Source of the DNA: Planctomycetota bacterium
Lineage (GTDB): Bacteria; Planctomycetota; Phycisphaerae; Phycisphaerales; SM1A02
Direction of reading: 5' to 3'
Length of the DNA stretch: 64,000 bases
Assembly (NCBI GenBank): GCA_016873255.1
Contig: VGXR01000002.1
Span: 1-64,000 of the forward strand
Made by a program: the position numbers and the translations under genes. Numbering within the stretch: position 1 is the first letter of the stretch; each line of letters begins with the position of its first letter. This document shows positions 1 to 7,288 of the stretch, piece after piece. Under the pieces are notes generated by a model. The model searched no databases and was not told the DNA's origin. It worked only from the letters and a program-made list of their open reading frames with translations.

Positions 1-186
1 ATGGTCGGCGCGATCCTTGCGCGCGTGCAGTACCTCTCCGGCGACCGCACCTCCGCCGCCGCCACCGCGAAGCGCGCGCTCTCCGTCGCCACGACCCCCG
101 ACGTACGCAAGGCGCTGGCGGAGGATGTGGGCGTGTACGAGGGGAAGCGGGGTGGGGGTGACGCCGGGCCCAGCGGGACTAGGTGA
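1..186 (+). CDS. Left-truncated C-terminal end of an unknown protein
   Basis: An open frame enters from the left edge and stops at a TGA at 184-186. The visible 61 residues are Ala-rich helical sequence (ARVQYLSGDRTSAAATAKRA), in the style of the last helix pair of a TPR-type repeat protein, followed by a Gly-rich disordered tail. No motif allows a function to be named. The stop overlaps by a few bases the stop of the convergent flippase gene. The true start lies outside the window. It could also be a chance frame in GC-rich DNA, but the absence of any other gene here makes a real gene end more likely. Confidence 0.4.
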   Translation: MVGAILARVQYLSGDRTSAAATAKRALSVATTPDVRKALAEDVGVYEGKRGGGDAGPSGTR

Positions 187-1784
187 GCAACAGGATCCGG
201 CGGAGCGGATCTGAAACAGGCCTCGGCAGCGTCATCAGCGTGTCTCTGAGCGTGCCTTCAGCCGTGAAGCGCACCGCGAGGACGATGAGGGCAACGTAGG
301 TCAATGAAACCGTCAGGAGCTCCCAGGCGGCGCCGGGCCGATCATGCGTGATCCCGAGGGAGGTGTTGAGGCTTGAGGCGATCGACGTGGCGGCGATCGC
401 CGTCAAGGCACTCAATGCGGGTCCGAAGCAGAGGTGGCGTATCGTGTCAGCCTTGCCGAGGTGGTAGGCGCGAGCAACCCAGAGGATCTGCGCGAGGGCT
501 GACCCCGCCGTTCCGACGGAAACGCAGGCGGAAATTGCGGTGAGAGCGGACATCCCAAAAATCTCTCGCCCATCACTAGCTCGGATGAGCAGCGCGCCGG
601 CCAGGACCCCAAGCATCATGCCGACCATCTTGAGGAACTCGAAGCCTGCCGCTGCCTTGAATCGTTGCAGTCCGACCAGCGGTCCGACGAGCAGCGCGGC
701 AACAGTGGTGTAGGTGGCGGCTGCGCAGAGCCAGTACAGGCTCGCCGATGCAGAGGCCCACTTCCCGTTCCAAAGGAGGTGCTCGGCGGCCGGGAAGAAC
801 GAAGCCGCGGCCATGGTGGTGATCGGGACAAAGAGCATCGAGCTCGCGAGCACTCGCTCGATGCCAGCGCGTTCGGCCTCGGTGCTACCACGATCCCGTG
901 CGACCATCGGAGCAATGATGTTCGGCAGTGCGCCGCCGATCATCATGGTCGGCTGGTTTGCGAGCTGGAACGCGAAGTAGAAGACGCCGAGCGCGGCAGA
1001 GGGGATGGTGAGGCCGACGAGCAGGAATGCGGCCTCGCCTCGGATCGAGCCAAGCACCGCCATTGCCAATGGCCAAGCGAGCAGCGTTCCCAGGCCACCC
1101 AGTTTCCATGTCCTGAGGTCGAAATCGCGACGGTTGAAGCCACCCATGAAGGCAAGGCAGATCGCCTCGAGCGCTGTGGCTGCCACGTACGGGATTGCCA
1201 ACGCGAGGGCCGCGCCGCCCTCCCTGGCCACGATCCACGTCATCCCCACCCGGAGGACAGCCAGCAGCGCATCGAGACGTGCCACCGATGTGAACTGGTG
1301 CGAGACGAGCAGACGCATCCGCCCGAGCAGGGCGAGGGGGTGGATCACTGCGCGAGCTGCGAGAAGCAGAAGGATCAGGGTGAGCGAAGGCGCGCGATAG
1401 CGATCGAATTCGGACGGCAGCATCGGGATGCTCAGCACCACCAGCCCGGTCGCAAGTGCCGTTGCCCCCCCCGAACATCACCGCCCAGGCGAAGAGTGGC
1501 CCTGACATGAAATCGAACCGCTCCGGCTTCAGGGACGGGAAGTAGGTGGCTGAGCCTCCGTTGCGCCAGATTCCGGTGACGCCGATGATGCCGACGGCGA
1601 CTGCCCACTCGCCCACCTGGGCATCCGTCAGAAAGATCCCGACGATCACCTGCGACGCCAGCGACGACAGCCTCGAAAGGAGGCTCGCGAGGGTCGTTGC
1701 GACAACGGCGACGGTCTGGGTGTTGGTCAGTTGCGCGCTCTCTGTCCCCCCGAGAAACGACCCCAGTGCCCTGGAACCGGGCAC
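179..1784 (-). pseudogene. Wzx/MATE-like polysaccharide flippase, broken by one extra G in a G8 tract
   Basis: A polytopic membrane protein of the oligosaccharide flippase type is split over two frames. The N-terminal part starts at a GTG near 1784, runs through hydrophobic segments (LSSLASQVIVGIFL, SLKPERFDFMSGPLFAWAVMF) and leaves frame in a run of eight G on the coding strand (1465-1472). The other frame carries the remaining ~425 residues, with many membrane segments, to the stop at 179. Removing one G restores a continuous frame of about 534 codons (FGG-ATALATGLVV), a normal size for the family. The gene follows the Rrf2 gene on the same strand after 44 nt. Whether this is a sequencing error, a phase-variable tract or a fixed mutation cannot be decided from the sequence. 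The family call rests on topology and style, not on a diagnostic motif. Confidence 0.65.
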
Positions 1785-1828
1785 TAGAAGTGGACAATGG
1801 TACTTCCCCGCCCCTCCGCCGTCTTCCC

Positions 1829-2323
1829 CTACCTCTTCCTCCGCTCCGGCGCGCGGTAACTCTCGCGGGGGGACGCGGTTGGCGTGTCCTTGGGCGTCGG
1901 CTTGAGGCCCTTCTCCTGGCTGGCGACGCGGAACGTTTCCAAGGTGTTCGACTTCAGGAAATCCCTGATGCTCGCCTGCATGCGGACAAGCTGGTCGTGC
2001 ATGGCGCACGGCTCCCCCACGCCGCAGACGCCGCCGCCGAAGGGGCAGGTATTGCTGCGATCCTCGCGCTCGAAGAGTTCGTACACCTCGCGCAGGCTGA
2101 TCTGCGCGGGCGGGCGCGCGAGGCAGTAGCCGCCGCCGGGGCCGGGCGAGCCGCTCACCAGGTTGGCCTGCGACAGGCTGGTCAGGATCTTGGCCACCAT
2201 CGGCCTCGGCAGCCCGCGCTGGTCGGCGATCTCGAACGCCGACAGCCGCGTCTTGCCGCCGTCCCACACCTCGGCAAGGCGGCTCATGGCGCCGATCGCG
2301 CGCTCGGTCTGCTTTCCGTACAT
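1829..2323 (-). CDS. Rrf2-family transcriptional regulator with putative Fe-S cysteines
   Basis: A 164-residue protein with an N-terminal winged helix typical of Rrf2 (MYGKQTERAIGAMSRLAEV, then SAFEIADQRGLPRPMVAKIL as recognition region and a GGGYCLARP wing). Three cysteines follow in the order C-x6-C-x5-C (TCPFGGGVCGVGEPC), matching the position of the [2Fe-2S] ligands of IscR/NsrR-type members, so an iron-sulfur or redox/NO-sensing role is inferred. The C-terminal ~35 residues are basic and Pro-rich. A perfect palindrome lies 57 bp upstream and probably serves as its operator. The next gene on this strand is the broken flippase. The target pathway is not evident; no isc or suf genes are nearby. 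Confidence 0.85.
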   Translation of the reverse strand: MYGKQTERAIGAMSRLAEVWDGGKTRLSAFEIADQRGLPRPMVAKILTSLSQANLVSGSPGPGGGYCLARPPAQISLREVYELFEREDRSNTCPFGGGVCGVGEPCAMHDQLVRMQASIRDFLKSNTLETFRVASQEKGLKPTPKDTPTASPRESYRAPERRKR

Positions 2324-2379
2324 GTCACGGACTCCTGTGCTGGTTGCAACCGAATCGGCCGGGCAATTCCGACGATCAA

Positions 2380-2399
2380 GATATCAGATTCCTGATATC
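2380..2399. promoter_or_regulatory. Palindromic operator candidate upstream of the Rrf2 gene
   Basis: Two 8-bp inverted arms, GATATCAG and CTGATATC, are separated by 4 bp. This AT-rich palindrome is exceptional in its GC-rich surroundings and sits between the divergent Rrf2 gene and the YCII-SRPBCC gene. Rrf2 proteins bind inverted repeats of this general size, so autoregulation is likely, with possible control of the divergent gene. Confidence 0.55.
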
Positions 2400-2599
2400 C
2401 GGAGATGTCAGTTCCATCGCCTCGAGGGCTGGGCACCGTGGTCGGCGACCTCGCGACCATCCCGCGCATCTCGCCGGCGTCGACACCGCGTGCGCTCGGC
2501 AAGCGCGCAAGCGCGCACTCCGGGTTTGCGGCTTCGACCGAGGCCGCCACGCGCGTGTGCGCGCCGAGTTCCACCTCGTTCGGTGCCGAAATGCGCCGC

Positions 2600-2605
2600 T
2601 ACCTT
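2600..2605 (+). promoter_or_regulatory. -10 hexamer TACCTT, leaderless start of the YCII-SRPBCC gene
   Basis: TACCTT ends 6 nt before ATG 2612. Transcription would begin at or next to the A of the start codon, and no Shine-Dalgarno is present. Confidence 0.45.
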
Positions 2606-2611
2606 CCGCGC

Positions 2612-3436
2612 ATGGCCGCGATCGCGTTCCTTCGACCAGTCCGCGCCGACTTCCACCTTGATCCCACCGAGGACGAGATGGAGGCCCTCGGACGGCACCT
2701 GACGTTCCTGCAGGGGCTGGTCGCCGCCGGCGACGTGGTGACGGCGGGACCTGCCGAGGATGGATCGCTTGGCCTCGTGGTCTTCTCGAGGCTCGATGCC
2801 GCGGGCGCGGCGGCGCGAATGGCCGAGGACCCTGCCGTGGAGGCAGGCGTCTTCCGCGTGGAGTGCCTGCCGTGGCGCATGAGCCTCTTCGGCACGGGGA
2901 CCGGTCGCGATTGGCTGGGCTTCACGCAGGCCGTTCACCTCCGTGCGCCGGCCGCAGCCGTGTGGCGCGCGGTGGCCACGCCCGAGGGAATGGAGCGCTG
3001 GTTCCTGCTGCGTGCCGACGCGTCGACGGCCGATGGCCGCGAGTTGCCCCGCGACCGCGCGCTGGAGCCGGGTGCGCGCCTTCGCCTGACATGGCCCACC
3101 GTCGTGGACACCGACGCCGCCGGCCGCGCGGTGCCCGGCGAGGTGAGCGAGGGCGACGAGGTCCTTCGCGCCGAGCCGCCGCAGCGGCTGCGGATCTCCT
3201 GGTACGAGGGGAAGGGCTGGGTGGAGTTCCGCATCGTGCCGAGGCCCGACGGCCGAGTGACCGTGGAACTCGAGCAGCGCATGCACCCGACCGCTGACTT
3301 CCGCCAGCTCGAGTCCGCCTACGTCGGCTGCCACGCAGGGTGGGCGTTCTTCCTCACGAACCTCAAGAGCGTGCTCGAGCACGGCATCGACCTTCGCGAG
3401 GGCATCCCCGACCGCCGCGGCCTCGTCAACGCCTGA
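2612..3436 (+). CDS. YCII-related domain fused to SRPBCC/AHSA1 domain
   Basis: The N-terminal ~95 residues are YciI-like (MAAIAFLRPVRADFHLDPT, HLTFLQGLVAAGDVVTAGP, then a two-strand segment ending at VECLPWRMSL). From about residue 105 an AHSA1/SRPBCC hydrophobic-pocket domain begins (AVHLRAPAAAVWRAVATPEG-MERWFL) and continues through acidic strands to a C-terminal helix (CHAGWAFFLTNLKSVLEHG). Each domain is usually a separate small protein, so this is a natural fusion; neither domain alone tells the substrate. ATG 2612 is preferred over upstream starts because conservation begins there and a -10 box precedes it at leaderless distance; ATG 2591 is the alternative. The frame is open back to 2405 but that part looks non-coding. 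Confidence 0.8.
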   Translation: MAAIAFLRPVRADFHLDPTEDEMEALGRHLTFLQGLVAAGDVVTAGPAEDGSLGLVVFSRLDAAGAAARMAEDPAVEAGVFRVECLPWRMSLFGTGTGRDWLGFTQAVHLRAPAAAVWRAVATPEGMERWFLLRADASTADGRELPRDRALEPGARLRLTWPTVVDTDAAGRAVPGEVSEGDEVLRAEPPQRLRISWYEGKGWVEFRIVPRPDGRVTVELEQRMHPTADFRQLESAYVGCHAGWAFFLTNLKSVLEHGIDLREGIPDRRGLVNA

Positions 3437-3513
3437 CGCCCGAAATCCGTTCCTGGTCACTTTGGCACCAGTTTCCGGCATCGTGATCCACGTGATCGAT
3501 GCCGTCGCGTCAT

Positions 3514-3519
3514 TACGAT
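3514..3519 (+). promoter_or_regulatory. -10 hexamer TACGAT, leaderless start of tag operon
   Basis: TACGAT is followed by 6 nt and then ATG 3526. It decides the start: the in-frame ATG at 3499 lies upstream of this box. Confidence 0.5.
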
Positions 3520-3525
3520 TCGCGC

Positions 3526-4143
3526 ATGCCGGCATCGAACACCGCTCCTTCGCGCGGAACCCGCTGCTGGTGGTGCGGCACGGACCCGGTGTACGTGCGT
3601 TACCACGACACCGAGTGGGGCGTGCCCGTCACCGCCGACCGCGCGCTCTTCGAGAAGCTGGTGCTCGACGGCTTCCAGGCGGGCCTCAGCTGGATCACCA
3701 TCCTGCGCAAGCGCGCCGCGTTCCGGCGTGCGTTCGACGGCTTCGACCCCGCGAAGGTCGCGCGCTACGGCGCACGTGACGTGGCGCGCCTGCTGCGGGA
3801 CGACGGCATCGTCCGGAGCCGCGCGAAGATCGAGGGCGCCATCGCCAACGCCCGCGCGTGGGAGCGCGTGATGGAGCGGGGCGGCCGCGGCGCGTTCCGC
3901 GACCTGCTGTGGCGGCACGTCGATCACCAGACCATGGTCGGGCGCCTGCGGTCGCCCGCGGACATCCGTGCTCAGACGGCAGAGAGCGAGCGCATGGCAA
4001 AGTCGCTTCGCAAGGAGGGCTTCAAGTTCTGCGGGCCCGTCATCTGCTACGCGTTCATGCAGGCCGTGGGCATGGTGAACGACCACCTCGTCGGCTGCTC
4101 GCGGCATGCGGCGTGCACGAAGCTTGCGCGGAGGGATGCGTGA
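3526..4143 (+). CDS. tag: DNA-3-methyladenine glycosylase I
   Basis: A 205-residue base-excision repair enzyme that removes 3-methyladenine from alkylated DNA. The whole Tag fold is recognisable: the Zn-binding CWWCGTDPVYVRYHDTEWG near the N-terminus, FQAGLSWITILRKR, a GIVRSRAKI segment, GFKFCGPVICYAFMQAVG and the C-terminal NDHLVGCSRHAAC that supplies the other His/Cys metal ligands. The length is slightly longer than E. coli Tag. The gene opens a four-gene operon: its TGA overlaps the GTG of the copper ATPase by 4 nt. The link between alkylation repair and metal/fluoride export genes is probably only one of shared transcription. Confidence 0.93.
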   Translation: MPASNTAPSRGTRCWWCGTDPVYVRYHDTEWGVPVTADRALFEKLVLDGFQAGLSWITILRKRAAFRRAFDGFDPAKVARYGARDVARLLRDDGIVRSRAKIEGAIANARAWERVMERGGRGAFRDLLWRHVDHQTMVGRLRSPADIRAQTAESERMAKSLRKEGFKFCGPVICYAFMQAVGMVNDHLVGCSRHAACTKLARRDA

Positions 4144-6428
4144 CGGAGCGCCTCGAGCTTCGGGTCGACGGCATGTCGTGCGCGAGCTGCGCCGCGAGCG
4201 TCACGCGCGTGCTGCGCGCGCAGGCGGGCGTGCGCGATGCGACGGTGGACTTCATGCTCGGCCGGGCGGTGGTGGAGGCACTTGCCGGCGCCGATGTCGA
4301 CGCGCTCGCACGCGCAGTGAGCGAGGCTGGGTATCCGACGCGGCCTTCCGCCGCAGGCGCCGGAAGCACCGTATCACGGCTTGCCGAGGTGGATTCCGCT
4401 GCCCGCCGCGAGCTGCGCGCACTGGGCGTTCGGCTCCTCGTCGCCTTGGTGCTCTGCGCACCGCTCGTGTGGGTGGCAATGACGTCGCACCACCTGTGGT
4501 CGGCGGAAACGGTCGCGGTGGATGCATCGGCACCGCATCTCGGCGGTCACCGCGTGAGGACTGAGCAAGGCAAGTCGGTGGTGCTCCAGTTCGCGCTCTC
4601 GGTGCCGCTCGTCCTCTGGTGCGGCTGGCCCATCCTCCGCGCGGCGGCGCTCGGTGCGCGCAAGCGGACGGCCAACATGGACACGCTGCTCGCGCTCGGC
4701 ATCGGTGCCGCGTTCGGGTGGTCGTCGCTTGTCTTCCTGGATGGCTTTCTTCCGCGCGCGGGGTCTTCGCCAATGCCCGCGGTGCACTTCGAGGCTGCGG
4801 GCGTGATCGTCACGCTGGCGCTCCTCGGGCGCTGGCTCGAGACCCGGGCCACCATCCGCACGCGCGATGCCGTGCGTGGGCTCGCGGAACTGCAGCCGCC
4901 CGTGGCACGCGTCCGGCGCGGCGATGCGGAGTTGGACATCCCCGTTTCCGAGGTCCGCCGGGGCGACCTGGTGGTGGTCCGCCCCGGCGACCGAGTGCCG
5001 GTTGACGGCCCGGTGGCGGAGGGTGCCTCCGAGGTCGACCAGTCGATGCTCACGGGCGAGAGCGTGCCCGTCTCCAAGCGGCCGGGTGACCAGGCCTATG
5101 CGGGCACGCTGAACGCGGGCGGCGTGCTGGTCGTGCGCGCCGCGCAGGTCGGAGCCGAGACGCTGCTTGCGGGGGTCGCGCGGATGGTCGAGGAGGCGCA
5201 GGCGAGTCGCGCGCCCGTCGCGCGGCTTGCCGACCGCGTGAGCGCATGGTTCACCTTCGCGGTGCTCGGCGTGGCGGCAGCGACGTTCGCGGCGTGGGCT
5301 TTCTCGGGCGATCCCGGCCGCGGGCTCGAGTGCACCGTGGCGGTGCTCGTCGTCGCGTGCCCGTGCGCGCTTGGGCTCGCAACTCCAACCGCCATCATGG
5401 TGGCGACCGGTGCCGCCGCTCGCCGCGGCATCCTGGTGAAGGGCGGGGCATCCCTCGAGGCCCTGGCGCGCGTCGACACGGTGGTGCTCGACAAGACCGG
5501 GACCGTCACGGCGGGCCGGCCCGCGGTCGCGGCGATGATTCCCGCAGAGGGCATCGATCTGCGCGCGCTGCTCTCGGCGGCGGCATCCGCCGAGCGCGCG
5601 AGCGAGCACCCGCTCGGCGAGGCGATCGTGCGTGCCGCATCCGCCGAAGGTGCGCCGACATCGATGGCCCTCAACTTCGCCTCCACGCCCGGCGCCGGGG
5701 TGTCCGCCATCGTCGACCGTCGGCGCGTGCGGGTCGGGACGCCGCAGTTCGCGCTCGAAGGCCCGTTGCCCGCGCCGCTTGCCGGGGCCATCGACCGCGA
5801 GCGCGATGCCGGCCGCACGGCCGTCGTCGTGTCCGCGGACGGCGCGGCACTCGGCGTCATCAGCGTCGCGGATGCGCTCCTTGCAGATGCGCGCGAGTCC
5901 GTTGCGAGCCTTCGCGCCGATGGGCTCGCGGTCGCCATGGCCTCGGGCGACGACCCGCGCGTGGCGCGCCGGATCGCAGACGACGCCGGCATCGACGAGG
6001 TGCACGCGGGCATCCTGCCCGACGGCAAGGCGCGAATCGTCCAGGCGAAGCGAGCCGCCGGTCGTCGCGTGGCGATGGTTGGCGACGGCGTGAACGACGC
6101 GCCCGCGCTTGCGACCGCCGACGTCGGGATCGCCGTCGGCACGGGCGCCGACATCGCCGCGGATGCCGCCGGCGTGGTGCTGATGCGCCAGGGCGTGGGC
6201 GGCGTGGTCGATGCGATCCGCATCGCGCGCGCGACGCTCCGGACCATCCGGCAGAACCTGTGGTGGGCGTTTGGCTACAACGCAGTCGGCATTCCGCTTG
6301 CCGCCGGGGTGCTCTGGCCGTTCACGGAGTGGACCCCGAGCCCGATGCTCGCGGCGCTGGCGATGAGCGTGTCGAGCGTCGCGGTCGTCCTGAACAGCCT
6401 GCGCCTGCGGAGGTTTGCGCGCGCATGA
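4140..6428 (+). CDS. copA: Cu(I)-exporting P1B-type ATPase
   Basis: 762 residues. One N-terminal heavy-metal domain has GMSCASCA (Cys14/Cys17). Membrane segments follow, then the actuator TGES loop, the CPC metal site in the membrane (around 407-409, giving P1B-1 copper/silver specificity), the phosphorylated Asp in DKTGT (about 451), the SEHPL nucleotide-binding motif and the hinge GDGVNDAPAL. All catalytic motifs are intact. An insert rich in His and polar residues lies between the first two membrane segments (HHLWSAETVAVDASAPHLGG), longer than usual. Start is GTG 4140 overlapping the tag stop; the stop overlaps the crcB ATG. It pumps cytosolic copper outwards; no CopY/CueR-like regulator is adjacent. 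Confidence 0.93.
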   Translation: MTERLELRVDGMSCASCAASVTRVLRAQAGVRDATVDFMLGRAVVEALAGADVDALARAVSEAGYPTRPSAAGAGSTVSRLAEVDSAARRELRALGVRLLVALVLCAPLVWVAMTSHHLWSAETVAVDASAPHLGGHRVRTEQGKSVVLQFALSVPLVLWCGWPILRAAALGARKRTANMDTLLALGIGAAFGWSSLVFLDGFLPRAGSSPMPAVHFEAAGVIVTLALLGRWLETRATIRTRDAVRGLAELQPPVARVRRGDAELDIPVSEVRRGDLVVVRPGDRVPVDGPVAEGASEVDQSMLTGESVPVSKRPGDQAYAGTLNAGGVLVVRAAQVGAETLLAGVARMVEEAQASRAPVARLADRVSAWFTFAVLGVAAATFAAWAFSGDPGRGLECTVAVLVVACPCALGLATPTAIMVATGAAARRGILVKGGASLEALARVDTVVLDKTGTVTAGRPAVAAMIPAEGIDLRALLSAAASAERASEHPLGEAIVRAASAEGAPTSMALNFASTPGAGVSAIVDRRRVRVGTPQFALEGPLPAPLAGAIDRERDAGRTAVVVSADGAALGVISVADALLADARESVASLRADGLAVAMASGDDPRVARRIADDAGIDEVHAGILPDGKARIVQAKRAAGRRVAMVGDGVNDAPALATADVGIAVGTGADIAADAAGVVLMRQGVGGVVDAIRIARATLRTIRQNLWWAFGYNAVGIPLAAGVLWPFTEWTPSPMLAALAMSVSSVAVVLNSLRLRRFARA

Positions 6429-6820
6429 GCCCGCTTGCGCACCTTGCCGTGGTGGCGCCCTGCGGCGGCATCGGCTGCGCATTGCGCGTGCTGGTGCGCG
6501 ATGCGCTGGTGCGGCGCGGCACGCATCCGTGGTGGTCCACGTGCGCCGTCAACCTGTCCGGTGCGTTCGTGATGGGTCTGCTCGCGGGCAGCGCGTCCGG
6601 CGCCAGCCCACCGCTTGGGCCGTTGACGCTCGGCGCCGCCACCGGGCTTCTCGCGGGCTGGACCACCTACTCCGCGTTCTCGATGGACGTCGTGCAGCTC
6701 TGGCTGCGCGGCGCGCGCGGGCATGCGATCGGCCTGTGGGCCGTCACGATCGCGGGTGCGCCGGCTGCCGCGCTCGCGGGCAGTGCGATCGCGCACGCGG
6801 CGCTCGGGGGTGCAGCGTGA
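6425..6820 (+). CDS. crcB: CrcB/FluC fluoride channel subunit 1
   Basis: A 131-residue protein with four hydrophobic helices. Family signatures are present: GGIGCALRVLVRD in helix 1, WSTCAVNLSGAFVMGLL with the pore Asn in helix 2 and GLLAGWTTYSAFSMDVV with the Thr-Thr-Ser/Phe box in helix 3. FluC proteins export fluoride as dual-topology dimers. The gene overlaps copA by ATGA and the next gene by GTGA. No fluoride riboswitch could be made out; the operon promoter lies before tag. Confidence 0.9.
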   Translation: MSPLAHLAVVAPCGGIGCALRVLVRDALVRRGTHPWWSTCAVNLSGAFVMGLLAGSASGASPPLGPLTLGAATGLLAGWTTYSAFSMDVVQLWLRGARGHAIGLWAVTIAGAPAAALAGSAIAHAALGGAA

Positions 6821-7269
6821 CCCCGGGCGAGCATCACAAGCCCGCGGTCGCGCCGCTCGCGGCGTGGAAGCTCGCGTCAGCCGCCTTCGCAGGCGGTGCG
6901 CTCGGCTCGCTCGGACGCGGCGTGGCCGAGATCGCCCTCGCCGCGCTCGGCCTGCCGGCATGGCCTTCGCGGATCGCCGTGAACGTGCTCGGCGCCTTCC
7001 TCATCGGCTGCCTGTTCGCGCGGATCGCGGTGCGTGACGATGGCGGGGCTCCCGTGGGCATCCCGCACGTGCACCGGATGCGCGAGCATCTCCTGGGTGC
7101 CGGGTTCCTCGGTGGATTCACCACGGTCAGCGGCATGGCGTGGGACGTGGCGGACGGTCTTTCCGCGGCTGACCTTGCCGCGGTGTCCGCCGTCCTTGTC
7201 GCGAACGCCGTCGTCGGCCTCGCTGCGTGTGCATCGGGCTTTGCCGTTGCGGCGCGTCGAGCGAACTGA
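6817..7269 (+). CDS. crcB: CrcB/FluC fluoride channel subunit 2
   Basis: 150 residues, the second FluC homologue in tandem. It has a ~20-residue N-terminal extension rich in His and Pro before GGALGSLGRGV, then RIAVNVLGAFLIGCLF (pore Asn), GFLGGFTTVSGMAWDV and a last helix. The Arg/Ser residues of helix 1 and the TTxS box are retained, though less canonical than in its neighbour. Tandem crcB pairs are known to form heterodimers of fixed opposite orientation, which would explain the pairing here. GTG 6817 overlaps the stop of subunit 1. Confidence 0.85.
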   Translation: MTPGEHHKPAVAPLAAWKLASAAFAGGALGSLGRGVAEIALAALGLPAWPSRIAVNVLGAFLIGCLFARIAVRDDGGAPVGIPHVHRMREHLLGAGFLGGFTTVSGMAWDVADGLSAADLAAVSAVLVANAVVGLAACASGFAVAARRAN

Positions 7270-7276
7270 GCCCCGG

Positions 7277-7282
7277 TACCCT
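7277..7282 (+). promoter_or_regulatory. -10 hexamer TACCCT, leaderless start of adenine deaminase
   Basis: TACCCT, 6 nt, then ATG 7289. No Shine-Dalgarno is visible. Confidence 0.5.
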
Positions 7283-7288
7283 CGCGAC

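Noticed and set aside
2405-2611. Open frame continuing upstream of the YCII domain.
   Set aside because: The extra residues are compositionally random, lie over the regulatory region and are cut off by a -10 box just before ATG 2612.
3440-3525. Possible fluoride riboswitch ahead of the crcB operon.
   Set aside because: No conserved pseudoknot sequence could be made out, and the -10 box leaves no room for a leader before tag.
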